NCBI GenBank assembly: GCA_934096985.1
Contig: CAKONC010000001.1
Coordinates: 349,660-413,659, forward strand
Length of the DNA: 64,000 bases
Direction: 5' to 3'
Source of the DNA: an uncultured Bacilli bacterium
GTDB taxonomy: Bacteria; Bacillota_I; Bacilli_A; RF39; UBA660
Shown here: one piece after another, positions 25,987-34,442 of the stretch
Position numbering within the stretch: the stretch's first letter is position 1
Layout of the letters: each line of letters begins with the position of its first letter
Notes under the pieces: model-generated
Database searches by the model: none
What the model was told of the DNA's origin: nothing
Seen by the model: only the letters and a program-made list of their open reading frames with translations
Translations under genes and position numbers: made by a program

Positions 25987-26496
25987 ATGTTTTCTGATAT
26001 AATTATATTTTTAAAAAGTTTATCATTCATTGATTATATATTCTTTTTTACTGTAGTATTTTTGATTGTACTTATAGTAAGTTTAATATATTTTATTAAA
26101 ATTAATGGAACAGAAATGACTATTGAGGATATGATTAAGGATGAACTTGATAGCAATAAAAATAGTGATAGTGCTGTTGATGTTGATAATGATTTAAAAG
26201 ATATTGCCACTGCTTTAAAGGATTTTAAACCAGTTAATTTTACTCCTTATGAAAAAGAAGAGGAAGAAAAAGCAATAATTAGTTATGATGAATTATTATC
26301 AAACACTGGGCAATTTGAACTAAATTATTCCGAAGAAAATCAAACTGGTGATGTTTTAGTTAAAAAAGTTGATTTAAATAATTTAATTAATACTAAAAAA
26401 AGTGAACCAGTTAAAATGGAAATTCATTTAATGAGTTTAGCAAGAGAGGAAGAGTTTTTAAAAACTTTAAAAGAGTTACAAAAAAATTTAAATTAA
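25987..26496 (+). CDS. Single-pass membrane protein of unknown function upstream of mtaB
   Basis: 169 residues: membrane segment at about 17-37 (FFFTVVFLIVLIVSLIYFI), then an acidic, low-complexity cytoplasmic or extracellular tail ending in a helical LAREEEFLKTLKELQKNL. ATG follows GAAGTGAT. It is 13 nt from mtaB and probably cotranscribed. No family recognised; topology reminiscent of small bitopic scaffold proteins, but that is only an impression. Confidence 0.75.
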   Translation: MFSDIIIFLKSLSFIDYIFFFTVVFLIVLIVSLIYFIKINGTEMTIEDMIKDELDSNKNSDSAVDVDNDLKDIATALKDFKPVNFTPYEKEEEEKAIISYDELLSNTGQFELNYSEENQTGDVLVKKVDLNNLINTKKSEPVKMEIHLMSLAREEEFLKTLKELQKNLN

Positions 26497-26509
26497 TGGG
26501 GGATTTGTT

Positions 26510-27742
26510 ATGAAATTTAATATAATTACACTTGGTTGTAAAGTAAATAGTTATGAAAGTAATTTTATGAAGGAAGCCTTAGTTAAAAACGGGTTTTCTT
26601 TTTGCAGTGAAAACGATAAATGTGACATTTTAATTTTAAATACATGTACCGTTACTGATACATCAGATAAAAAGTCTTTAAAAGAGGTAAGAAGACTTAA
26701 AAGGGAAAATCCTCATGCAATTCTTGTAGTATGTGGGTGCTCTGTTCAAAATGATAAAAATAAATATGATAATTTAGACATTGACGTTTTAATGGGAAAT
26801 ATTAATAAGAGTAATATAGTAAATATTATAAATGAATATTTAGATAAAAAAACACCTTTGGAGTATGTTACTAAAACAAGAGACTTAAACTTTGAAAATA
26901 TGGAAATTAATTCTTTTGATCATACTAGGGCATATATAAAAATCGAAGATGGTTGTGATAATTTTTGCTCTTATTGTGTTATTCCATTTGTAAGAGGTAA
27001 AACTCGTAGTAAAAATTTCGATTTAGCAATTAAAGAAACTAAAACTTTGGTGGAAAATAAATTTAAAGAAATAGTTTTAACAGGTATTGATACAGGTGCA
27101 TATTTTGATAATGGTAAAGATTTAACAGATTTAATTAAAGAAATGAGTAAGATTGAGGGCCTTAAAAGAATTAGACAATCAAGTATTGAAATTACTCAAA
27201 TAAACGATAAATTTATCGAAGAACTAAAAAATAATCCTAAAATATGTAATCATATTCATATTCCACTACAATCTGGTAGCAATGAAATTTTACGCCTTAT
27301 GAATAGAAAATATGATTTAAATTACTTTTTTGAAAAAATAGAAAAAATAAGAAGAGTAAGACCTGATATATCAATAACTACTGATGTAATTGTGGGTTTT
27401 CCTAATGAAACAGATAAGCTTTTCTTAGAAACTTTAGAAACTTGTAAAAAAATTAAATTTTCTAAAATTCATGTTTTCCCATATTCTGAAAGAAAGGGAA
27501 CTAAAGCTTCATTAATGGATGGTAAAGTAAGTGAAAATGTTAAACATGAAAGAGTAAAAAAACTTATGGCTCTTTCAGAAAAACTTGAAAAAGAATATTA
27601 TGATAAATTCAAAGGCAAAGAGCTTGATGTTTTAATCGAGGAAGTAAATGATGGAGTGTCTATTGGTCATACCTCTAACTATTTAAAAGTTGAGTTAAAT
27701 GAAAAGCTTACTAAAGGAGAAATATATTTAAGAAAATTATAA
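26510..27742 (+). CDS. mtaB: tRNA (N6-threonylcarbamoyladenosine(37)-C2)-methylthiotransferase
   Basis: 410 residues. N-terminal UPF0004 domain with cluster Cys at 10, 46 and 75/77. Radical-SAM Cys at 149, 153 and 156 in GCDNFCSYC, then PFVRGKTRS. A C-terminal TRAM-like segment is abbreviated. It adds a methylthio group to t6A37 of tRNAs decoding ANN codons. The RBS GGGGGA is strong. It overlaps recD2 by 1 nt (TAATG). Confidence 0.93.
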   Translation: MKFNIITLGCKVNSYESNFMKEALVKNGFSFCSENDKCDILILNTCTVTDTSDKKSLKEVRRLKRENPHAILVVCGCSVQNDKNKYDNLDIDVLMGNINKSNIVNIINEYLDKKTPLEYVTKTRDLNFENMEINSFDHTRAYIKIEDGCDNFCSYCVIPFVRGKTRSKNFDLAIKETKTLVENKFKEIVLTGIDTGAYFDNGKDLTDLIKEMSKIEGLKRIRQSSIEITQINDKFIEELKNNPKICNHIHIPLQSGSNEILRLMNRKYDLNYFFEKIEKIRRVRPDISITTDVIVGFPNETDKLFLETLETCKKIKFSKIHVFPYSERKGTKASLMDGKVSENVKHERVKKLMALSEKLEKEYYDKFKGKELDVLIEEVNDGVSIGHTSNYLKVELNEKLTKGEIYLRKL

Positions 27743-29937
27743 TGGAAAAATATGTTATTGGAAAATTTAAAAAGATAATTTATGAAAATAATGAAAGTAA
27801 CTTTAGAGTTACTCTTTTTAGGTTGGAAGAAACAATTGAAAAAGAATTAAATCCCGATGTAGGTAGCCTTATACATATTACCGGAGTAATGCCCAATTTA
27901 CGCTTAGATCAAAAATATAAAGTATATGGTGAACTTACTAATCATCCAAAATATTCATGGCAATTTAAAGTCTCAAGGTTAGAAGTTATAATGCCAACTT
28001 CCACTGAAGAAATACAAAAATTTTTAGAAAGTCCTTTTGTAGAAGGATGCTCTAAGGTATTTGCTAAAAAAATAGTAGATGCTTACCAAGATAAAGCTCT
28101 TGATAAAATTAAAGAAGACATAAATAATTTATTAATAATAAAAGGCATGACTCCTTTAAAAGCCTCTAAGATATATAATAGTGTTTTAAAATTTGAAAAA
28201 GATGATGTTATTATTCGAAAATTAGTTTCTTGGGGTTTTACTTATGATGAAGCTTCAAAAATAATTAATAAACATTACTTTGATATAGAGGCTATTTTAG
28301 AGGGCAATTTATACTTACTTAAAAATATTTTTGAATTTAAAAAAATTGATGAAATATATAAAAATAATTTTGACAAAGATAGTATGCTTAGATCAAAAGA
28401 GTGTATTTTAAATTCTTTAATGGATATAGCATTTGCTCAGGGAAGTACATACTCATATAGTGATGAAATATACAAATGTTTGAGTGTAAATTATGGAATA
28501 AATATTGATAGTGACAAATTTAGTGAATATCTTGATGATTTAATAAAAAATGAACTAATTATAAAAGATGGTCTTAGATATTACTTGAAAAAATATTATG
28601 AAGAAGAGAAGGCAATTGCTAGATATTTATATTTAATTGATAAACATAGAAGAAAAAAAATAGAAAATTTTGATGAAAAAATTAAAGAAATAGAAAAGAT
28701 TACAGGAAAAACATATAGTGAAGAACAAATGAAGGCTATAGAAAATAGTTTAAATGAAAATATTTCTATTATTTCTGGCGGACCAGGTACAGGAAAAACT
28801 ACAATTATTGATGCAATAGTAAAGCTTTTTATTAAAGAGAAAGAATATTCAAAAGATGATATTATAAATAATATTATTCTTTTAGCACCTACTGGTAGGG
28901 CTGCAAAAAAGCTTTCTTTATCCACTGGCCTTGGAGCATCGACAATTCATAGAATTTTGAAGTGGCACAAAGAGGATGATACATTTGAGTATAATGAAGA
29001 TAATAAACTATTTCACAAACTTGTAATTATTGATGAGTGCTCTATGATTGATGTTACACTAATGAAGAGTCTTTTATGTGCCTATAATAGTAATATTAAA
29101 CTTATTTTAGTTGGAGATATTTATCAGCTTCCTTCTGTCGGACCTGGGCTTGTGCTCCAAGATCTAATTAATAGTGATTTATTTTGTTTTAATATGTTAT
29201 CTACTATCTATAGACAAAGTGATAATTCTTATATCCCGTATCTTGCAAAAGATATAAAAACTGTATCAATCGAAGATGAATTTACAAATAAGAAAGATGA
29301 TTATAATTTTATAATATGTCCTCCAGAACAAATTATGGAAAATGTAATTAAATGTGTAAGGTACGGCCTTTCTAAAGGAATTGATGAAACAAAAATGCAG
29401 ATTTTAGCTCCGATGTATAAAGGAATAAATGGCATAGATAATTTAAATTTATTTTTAGAAAAAATATACAATAATACAAGTAATTTATCAGAGATTAAAT
29501 ATGGTGATAAAGTATATAAAGTAGGGGATAAAGTACTTCAACTTATAAATGACTCTGATAATAATGTCTTTAATGGAGATATTGGAAAAATAATTAATAT
29601 ATCAAATAGTTACGATGATAAAACAAAAATTCAAATTGATTTTGATGGTAATATAGTTTATTTAGAAAAAAAAGATTTAAAAAATATTACTCTTGCTTAT
29701 GCAATTACAATTCATAAAAGTCAAGGTAGTGAATTTGAACATGTAATTATGCCAATATGTAATAGTTATAGTATAATGCTTTATAATAAACTTATCTATA
29801 CTGGAGTATCTCGAGCTAAGAAAACTCTTACTTTAATAGGGGAGCCAAGTGCTTTTTTAAGAGCTGTTAATAATAATTATTCTAAAGAAAGAAAAACATC
29901 TTTAACTCAGTTTATTTTAGAATATTATAATGTATAA
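27742..29937 (+). CDS. recD2: ATP-dependent RecD2-like DNA helicase
   Basis: 731 residues. N-terminal OB-like and HhH region (about 1-200), then SF1B helicase motifs: GGPGTGKTT at 346-354, DECSM near 430, VGDIYQLPSVGPG near 455, and AITIHKSQGSEF near 655. This is the RecD-like protein of bacteria that lack RecBC, a 5'-3' helicase acting in repair and fork processing. It is cotranscribed with mtaB. Confidence 0.92.
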   Translation: MEKYVIGKFKKIIYENNESNFRVTLFRLEETIEKELNPDVGSLIHITGVMPNLRLDQKYKVYGELTNHPKYSWQFKVSRLEVIMPTSTEEIQKFLESPFVEGCSKVFAKKIVDAYQDKALDKIKEDINNLLIIKGMTPLKASKIYNSVLKFEKDDVIIRKLVSWGFTYDEASKIINKHYFDIEAILEGNLYLLKNIFEFKKIDEIYKNNFDKDSMLRSKECILNSLMDIAFAQGSTYSYSDEIYKCLSVNYGINIDSDKFSEYLDDLIKNELIIKDGLRYYLKKYYEEEKAIARYLYLIDKHRRKKIENFDEKIKEIEKITGKTYSEEQMKAIENSLNENISIISGGPGTGKTTIIDAIVKLFIKEKEYSKDDIINNIILLAPTGRAAKKLSLSTGLGASTIHRILKWHKEDDTFEYNEDNKLFHKLVIIDECSMIDVTLMKSLLCAYNSNIKLILVGDIYQLPSVGPGLVLQDLINSDLFCFNMLSTIYRQSDNSYIPYLAKDIKTVSIEDEFTNKKDDYNFIICPPEQIMENVIKCVRYGLSKGIDETKMQILAPMYKGINGIDNLNLFLEKIYNNTSNLSEIKYGDKVYKVGDKVLQLINDSDNNVFNGDIGKIINISNSYDDKTKIQIDFDGNIVYLEKKDLKNITLAYAITIHKSQGSEFEHVIMPICNSYSIMLYNKLIYTGVSRAKKTLTLIGEPSAFLRAVNNNYSKERKTSLTQFILEYYNV

Positions 29938-29969
29938 AAACTTTTATTTTACAAATACTATAGTTAGAG

Positions 29970-30122
29970 GTGATAACTATAAAAAATGTAGGTTATATGA
30001 TGCTTGGAATGGCTATGGCTGGTGCAGGAATGGGTGCATATATGTATCTTGGAAATAACAAAAGAAAAAAAAGTAAAATGAAAAATATGTATACATTAAC
30101 AAATAATAGTAATAGTAATTAG
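29970..30122 (+). CDS. Small membrane protein, Met/Gly-rich
   Basis: 50 residues from GTG 29970 (or 41 from ATG 29997). It has a Gly/Ala/Met-rich hydrophobic helix (YMMLGMAMAGAGMGAYMYLG), then a basic KRKKSKMKNM stretch and a Ser/Asn tail. Start is uncertain: AGAGGTGAT overlaps the GTG, while TAGGT precedes the ATG. A strong terminator follows immediately, which supports a real small gene. Layout resembles YtxH-type small envelope proteins. Confidence 0.55.
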   Translation: MITIKNVGYMMLGMAMAGAGMGAYMYLGNNKRKKSKMKNMYTLTNNSNSN

Positions 30123-30148
30123 GATGCTTATAAAAGCATTCTTTTTTT
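30121..30148 (+). terminator. Terminator of the mtaB-recD2-small protein operon
   Basis: GGATGCTT ATA AAAGCATTC stem then TTTTTTT. Confidence 0.8.
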
Positions 30149-30151
30149 CAC

Positions 30152-30178
30152 AAAAAAAAGTAAACTATTTAAGTTTAC
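30152..30178 (-). terminator. Terminator of the leftward sortase-substrate gene
   Basis: On the minus strand: GTAAACTT...AGTTTAC stem followed by TTTTTTTT. It overlaps the stop codon of that gene and faces the plus-strand terminator only a few bases away. Confidence 0.75.
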
Positions 30179-31251
30179 AATCTTTTAAATAATGATTTTT
30201 TATTAGTTAAATTTTTAATTACAATGCCGCTTATAAATAAAGTAATAATTGCTATTGCTGGATAAAATACTCCAGTATTTGGATTTTGTTTGCCAGTATT
30301 TTCAGTTTCACCAGTTTTATTATTTGAATTTTCATTTTCGTTTTGATTTATATTTTCATTTTCATTTTCATTATTTTCTTCATTACCAGCACTACTTGAT
30401 AATGTATCAACTTTTATAACTTTACTTGGAGTTTCACTATTTAGAAATTCAACCTTATAATAATAAATTTTACCAGGCTCTAAATTAGTATCTGTAATCT
30501 CTGATGTAGAACCGTATGTGAAATTTTTTTCAGATATTTTTTCAAAACCATAATCTTCATTTTCAGAACGATATACGTTATATTTTAATTTATTATCTTG
30601 TGAGTTATCACTATAATTACTATCAATATCAAATGTTACACTATTTTCAGTTATTTTTTTAGGTTTAATCGAAGGCACAAATGTTAATGCTGGTAAACTA
30701 AAATCATGTACTAAATTATCAATTTTATCTGAATCTAAAGATAATCTAAACTCTCTTATTATTGCTCCGCTAATTGAGCCACTTGTTGCATCATCATCAT
30801 AACTAAATTCATATTCTTCAGCTTTAAGTATAATTCCGTATTTATCATAATTACTAAATATCTTTTCGGCTTCATCTTCGTCCATTATAACATCTACATA
30901 ACCCATTGCATTAAATGTTGATTCAATTGCAATAGATATATTATAGAAAGATAAAATATCAGCTTTAAATCTTTCATCGGTGTTACTTACTACAGAATCA
31001 TTATCTATATAACTTATTGATTTACCATCATAATCAAATGCAAATATAGGATTTTCTACATCTTCAGTACTATAAATTAATAGTTTTTCTTTTTCTGCAT
31101 CATATTTTGCTTTAACTTCAAAAAGATTTGCTTTTGATAATCTTTCATAAATCGGTATAATTTCATTGATATCGTAAATTTTAGCATTTACTCCTTTGAT
31201 AAAACACAGTGACAAAACCCCAATCATAATCAAAGATAATATTTTTTTCAT
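30175..31251 (-). CDS. Cell-wall-anchored surface protein with NPNTG sorting signal
   Basis: 358 residues from the ATG at 31251 (the upstream in-frame ATG lacks an RBS). Signal peptide at 1-23 (MKKILSLIMIGVLSLCFIKG). The N-terminal region (about 25-200) is unrecognised. A fibronectin-III-like domain follows at about 215-290 (ends PGKIYYYKVEF), then an Asn/Glu repeat linker (NENENENINQNENENSNN). The C-terminus reads NPNTG, a hydrophobic helix and a KKSLFKRL tail. The motif is a variant of LPXTG and implies covalent attachment by a sortase; a sortase gene lies at 37.1 kb. Confidence 0.85.
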   Translation of the reverse strand: MKKILSLIMIGVLSLCFIKGVNAKIYDINEIIPIYERLSKANLFEVKAKYDAEKEKLLIYSTEDVENPIFAFDYDGKSISYIDNDSVVSNTDERFKADILSFYNISIAIESTFNAMGYVDVIMDEDEAEKIFSNYDKYGIILKAEEYEFSYDDDATSGSISGAIIREFRLSLDSDKIDNLVHDFSLPALTFVPSIKPKKITENSVTFDIDSNYSDNSQDNKLKYNVYRSENEDYGFEKISEKNFTYGSTSEITDTNLEPGKIYYYKVEFLNSETPSKVIKVDTLSSSAGNEENNENENENINQNENENSNNKTGETENTGKQNPNTGVFYPAIAIITLFISGIVIKNLTNKKSLFKRL

Positions 31252-31402
31252 ATCTACCACACTTTCTATTATCAATTTATCATAACAAAAACGCATAGTC
31301 TATATTAATAATTTTACTTTACAATTAATAATGTAAATTTAATTATTTAAACATAAAATTGACTTGTTTTTAAAAGTGTAATCAAAAATTGATATCTATT
31401 TT

Positions 31403-31424
31403 ATGTATCATACATGTGATACAT
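31403..31424. promoter_or_regulatory. Palindromic operator-like site
   Basis: ATGTATCA and TGATACAT are perfect inverted 8-mers separated by 6 bp (TACATG). The site lies in the divergent region between the NPNTG protein and the 31.5-kb surface gene, 74 bp before the latter's ATG. It is likely a binding site for a dimeric regulator; which one is unknown. No other gene lies in 31297-31497. Confidence 0.5.
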
Positions 31425-31497
31425 TTTTATTGTATTTATCATAGGTAGTAATAGTTTTAGAAAAAAAGTCCATGGTAATTATATAAGGAAATGAAGT

Positions 31498-33957
31498 ATG
31501 AAAGAAATGAATAAAAAATATATAATAGTGGTAGTTTTATCAATAGTTATGGTTTCATTTTTAGCCTTAGCATCTTTTGCATTTTTAGGAAGCTTTAAAA
31601 AAGTAATAACTAATACAAATGTAAATATTATAGCACAAAATGTTAATAATACATATTTTAATGTAACAAATAATGTCTCATTTGCTTTAGATGTGGATCC
31701 TGCATTAATGGGAGAAGATAATAAAAATAATTATGTTACAGAAAATACTGCAGTACTTGATGTATCAGTAAATCCAGCATTTGATGGAATGAGTGTTAAA
31801 TGTAGTTATGATATTATTTTTGAATATGATTCATCATCAAATGTATATGGAGTAAGTCCAACACCAGTAACTACGGGTGCAGATAAAGAGCTTACCCTTC
31901 AGATAAGTGGTCCAAATGGAACAAGTGATTATTTCGAAGAAAAGAATTTTAATTTAACAAGTAGGAAAAAAACAATAGTAAGTGGAGCAGAGATAATAAA
32001 TTCAATTTCGGGAATGCCGACGGTTCACAGATGGCAATTTACAAATAGATTTTATAATCTAGATTTAGACCAAACAGCCCTAGCAAATAAATCATTTAAA
32101 GGAAGATATTATGTAGCAAATGTATCATGTGATAGATATGAAGATAATACAATTTATTCACTCATAAAAAATAGATATAAAAATAATGATACATATGTAA
32201 AACTATATAGTGAGTCAGATGCCAGCACATATGCAAATCCAGTATATTATTTTAATGGAGCGGTAACAAATAACAATGTTCTTTTTGCAGACTTTTGCTG
32301 GAAAATGGTAAGAACTACGGATACTGGTGGTATTAAAATGATATATAATGGTGCTCTAAAAGATGTTGTTGACTCTGTGCCTCTTAGTGAATCTGAATAT
32401 ACGAATTTAACTAATGACGAAACATACTCATATACGTTTGATACCACAAATAAAACATGGACAAGTACGAATACAGGTACAAATAGCTCAACTATTTCAT
32501 TTTCTGCTCCATCAAGTGGAGATTATGTATTAAATTATGATTTATCTATGTATAACTATTTAAGTGGCATTTATGTCGAAATATTTAAAGATAATGTAAG
32601 CCAAGGCAAATTTACTGGAATGACTGAAGGCCAAATATTATTAAATAATCTTACAACTTCGAATATAATTAAAGTTGTATTTACAAGAAAAAATTCATAC
32701 ACATCTGGAAATCGTAATAATGTAATATTTAGCTTAGCTAAACCTACTGGAGATTTAATTAAATCATGTAATAATAGTGGCACAGCTTCACAGTTAGCAA
32801 GTACAAAAGCATTTAATAGTAGTCATACTTCACCAGCATATGTGGGATATAAGCATAATACAGTTTATCCAGCTTCATCAAAGGCATTAATATATGCAAC
32901 AAGTTTTAGTGGCTCAAAGATAGTAGGAGATTCAGTAACATACACGTATAATGGTTTGAAATATATACTTAATAATACATCGACAGTAAGTGTATCAAGT
33001 TCAAATATAAGTGAAATGGTAGGTAAGTATACATGTAATAGTAGTTCAGCTACATCATGCTCAAACCCATATTATATAGTCGGCTATAGTGGAACAACAA
33101 TTTATTATTATAAATTATCAGATGGAAATACAAATGGGGCAAGTTATAGCAATAAAAATTATGTATTTGGTAAATCATTTACGTTTGCAAATGGAACATA
33201 TACATTAAGTGATACAGTAATGCTTAATTCAGATACATTTATTTCCAATGCAACAAGCGTAAATACACATCATTATACTTGTTTAACAGATGGTACAACA
33301 TGCACATCAATTTATTATATATATAATATAACTAGTGGTGGTCTATCACATTATATAACACTTTCAAATGGTAAGTCAGTAGACGATGCATTAAATGAAA
33401 TGTTATATGCAGATGATGTAAATAAAACTGATAGTACAATAAAAGCATATATAGACACATGGTATAAAGGCAACATGACAAGTTATACTGATAAACTTGA
33501 AGACACAGTATTTTGTAATGACAGGACAATGTATAACCAATCAGAAAATGGATGGAATCCAAATGGAGGAAGTACGTCGAACTATTTAAATTTTAAAAAT
33601 AGTAGTACAAATTATAGCTTAGCATGTACAAATGAAACTGATAGATTCAGTATGAGTAATAGTAAAGCAAAACTTACTTATCCAGTTGGGTTATTGTCCG
33701 CACCGGAGGTGTGGCTAGCATATAGAAATGCTAGTTTGAGTACGTATTATTTGAAGACCGGCAATTGGTTTTGGCTTGCTTCCCCTAACTACTTCGACTT
33801 CGGTAGCACCTACAGCAGGTTCGTGGACAACTCGGGTCGCGTGCTCAGCACCAACGTCATCAGTACGCTGGGCGTGCGTCCGGTTGTTTCCTTGAAGCCT
33901 GGCACCGGGTATACCTTAGGAGATGGATCATATACAAATCCATTCGTAGTAGAATAA
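31498..33957 (+). CDS. Surface protein with lectin-like domain and GC-rich variable cassette
   Basis: 819 residues. N-terminal hydrophobic segment (about 8-32) leads into an FAFLGSF...NTNVNIIAQN region (about 30-215) resembling TasA/camelysin-type envelope proteins. From about 220 it parallels module A of the 22.2-kb protein (YSLIKNRYKNNDTYVKLY, FCWKMVRT, KMIYNGA). Two extra segments (about 285-420 and 465-615) are absent from that homologue. It ends WLASP-variable-GVRPVVSLKPG...TNPFVVE, where W759 to T803 is encoded by a GC-rich cassette. No sorting signal. Start ATG 31498 has RBS AAGGAAATGAAG and a second possible ATG at 31507. Confidence 0.8.
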   Translation: MKEMNKKYIIVVVLSIVMVSFLALASFAFLGSFKKVITNTNVNIIAQNVNNTYFNVTNNVSFALDVDPALMGEDNKNNYVTENTAVLDVSVNPAFDGMSVKCSYDIIFEYDSSSNVYGVSPTPVTTGADKELTLQISGPNGTSDYFEEKNFNLTSRKKTIVSGAEIINSISGMPTVHRWQFTNRFYNLDLDQTALANKSFKGRYYVANVSCDRYEDNTIYSLIKNRYKNNDTYVKLYSESDASTYANPVYYFNGAVTNNNVLFADFCWKMVRTTDTGGIKMIYNGALKDVVDSVPLSESEYTNLTNDETYSYTFDTTNKTWTSTNTGTNSSTISFSAPSSGDYVLNYDLSMYNYLSGIYVEIFKDNVSQGKFTGMTEGQILLNNLTTSNIIKVVFTRKNSYTSGNRNNVIFSLAKPTGDLIKSCNNSGTASQLASTKAFNSSHTSPAYVGYKHNTVYPASSKALIYATSFSGSKIVGDSVTYTYNGLKYILNNTSTVSVSSSNISEMVGKYTCNSSSATSCSNPYYIVGYSGTTIYYYKLSDGNTNGASYSNKNYVFGKSFTFANGTYTLSDTVMLNSDTFISNATSVNTHHYTCLTDGTTCTSIYYIYNITSGGLSHYITLSNGKSVDDALNEMLYADDVNKTDSTIKAYIDTWYKGNMTSYTDKLEDTVFCNDRTMYNQSENGWNPNGGSTSNYLNFKNSSTNYSLACTNETDRFSMSNSKAKLTYPVGLLSAPEVWLAYRNASLSTYYLKTGNWFWLASPNYFDFGSTYSRFVDNSGRVLSTNVISTLGVRPVVSLKPGTGYTLGDGSYTNPFVVE
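33361..33786 (+). repeat. Copy 2 of the ~425-bp direct repeat (partner 23079-23504)
   Basis: Same length and reading frame as copy 1, ending at the border of the second variable cassette. Sites encoding the motif NETDRFSMSNSKA and LLSAPEVWLAYRNAS are nearly identical at the DNA level. Confidence 0.85.
33772..33906 (+). other. GC-rich hypervariable cassette 2 (candidate DGR variable region)
   Basis: Same boundaries as cassette 1. I count 69 G/C in 33781-33900. Against cassette 1 the interior differs at most codons while both ends are fixed. In the 14 codons after GTG GAC I count 16 differing bases, 14 of them in codon positions 1 and 2. The two cassettes differ by a compensating one-codon offset, so they may not come from one identical template. 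Confidence 0.65.
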
Positions 33958-33973
33958 TTTTAATTTAATATAA

Positions 33974-34008
33974 ATGTAAAAATTTTTTGGAAAATTTTTG
34001 CATTTTTT
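33974..34008 (+). terminator. Terminator of the 31.5-kb surface gene
   Basis: ATGTAAAAATTTT / AAAATTTTTGCAT hairpin followed by TTTTTT. Confidence 0.75.
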
Positions 34009-34111
34009 ATTTATAATGATTAAATAAAGTATAGTTTAATAATTGACACAAATTTAAATTTATTATATTATTTTAATAGGGAGTAAAAAGTAGAAAAAGG
34101 GAGAACTAGTA

Positions 34112-34408
34112 ATGAAAGCATATAAATTTACATATATATTTTTGTTAGTGATGATTGTTACTTTAGTTTCTTTTTTAATCTTATGGTGTACTAAGACTTA
34201 TGTTGTAAATTTTGATACTGATGGAGCTCAAACATACGAAGCTGTGCTTGTAAGACCTGCTCAAAAGGTTAAATTTCCATCTTCTCCTGTAAAAGAGGGA
34301 TATATATTTGAGGGTTGGTATTTAAATGATAAATATTTTGACGAAGATACTTTAGTTTATGAAGATATAACTTTAAAAGCTAAATGGAAAAGTGTTTTAG
34401 AACCATAA
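34112..34408 (+). CDS. Small membrane-anchored protein with one InlB B-repeat (Flg_new) domain
   Basis: 98 residues: membrane segment at about 8-28, then a single InlB B-type repeat (VVNFDTDGA...GYIFEGWYLNDKYFDEDT...LKAKW). These beta-grasp repeats occur in extracellular proteins of Gram-positives. RBS GGGAG. It ends at a bidirectional terminator. A longer relative begins at 63303. Confidence 0.85.
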   Translation: MKAYKFTYIFLLVMIVTLVSFLILWCTKTYVVNFDTDGAQTYEAVLVRPAQKVKFPSSPVKEGYIFEGWYLNDKYFDEDTLVYEDITLKAKWKSVLEP

Positions 34409-34442
34409 AAAAATCATTAGTTTAATTCTAATGATATTTTTT
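34407..34442. terminator. Bidirectional terminator between convergent genes
   Basis: ATCATTAG / CTAATGAT stem with A tract before and T tract after, so it works in both directions. It overlaps the last codons of the leftward phosphohexomutase gene. Confidence 0.8.

Noticed and set aside
30320..30385. Short tandem repeat as a phase-variable tract
   Set aside because: It encodes the Asn/Glu linker of the NPNTG protein in codon-sized units, so length changes would stay in frame and alter only linker length.
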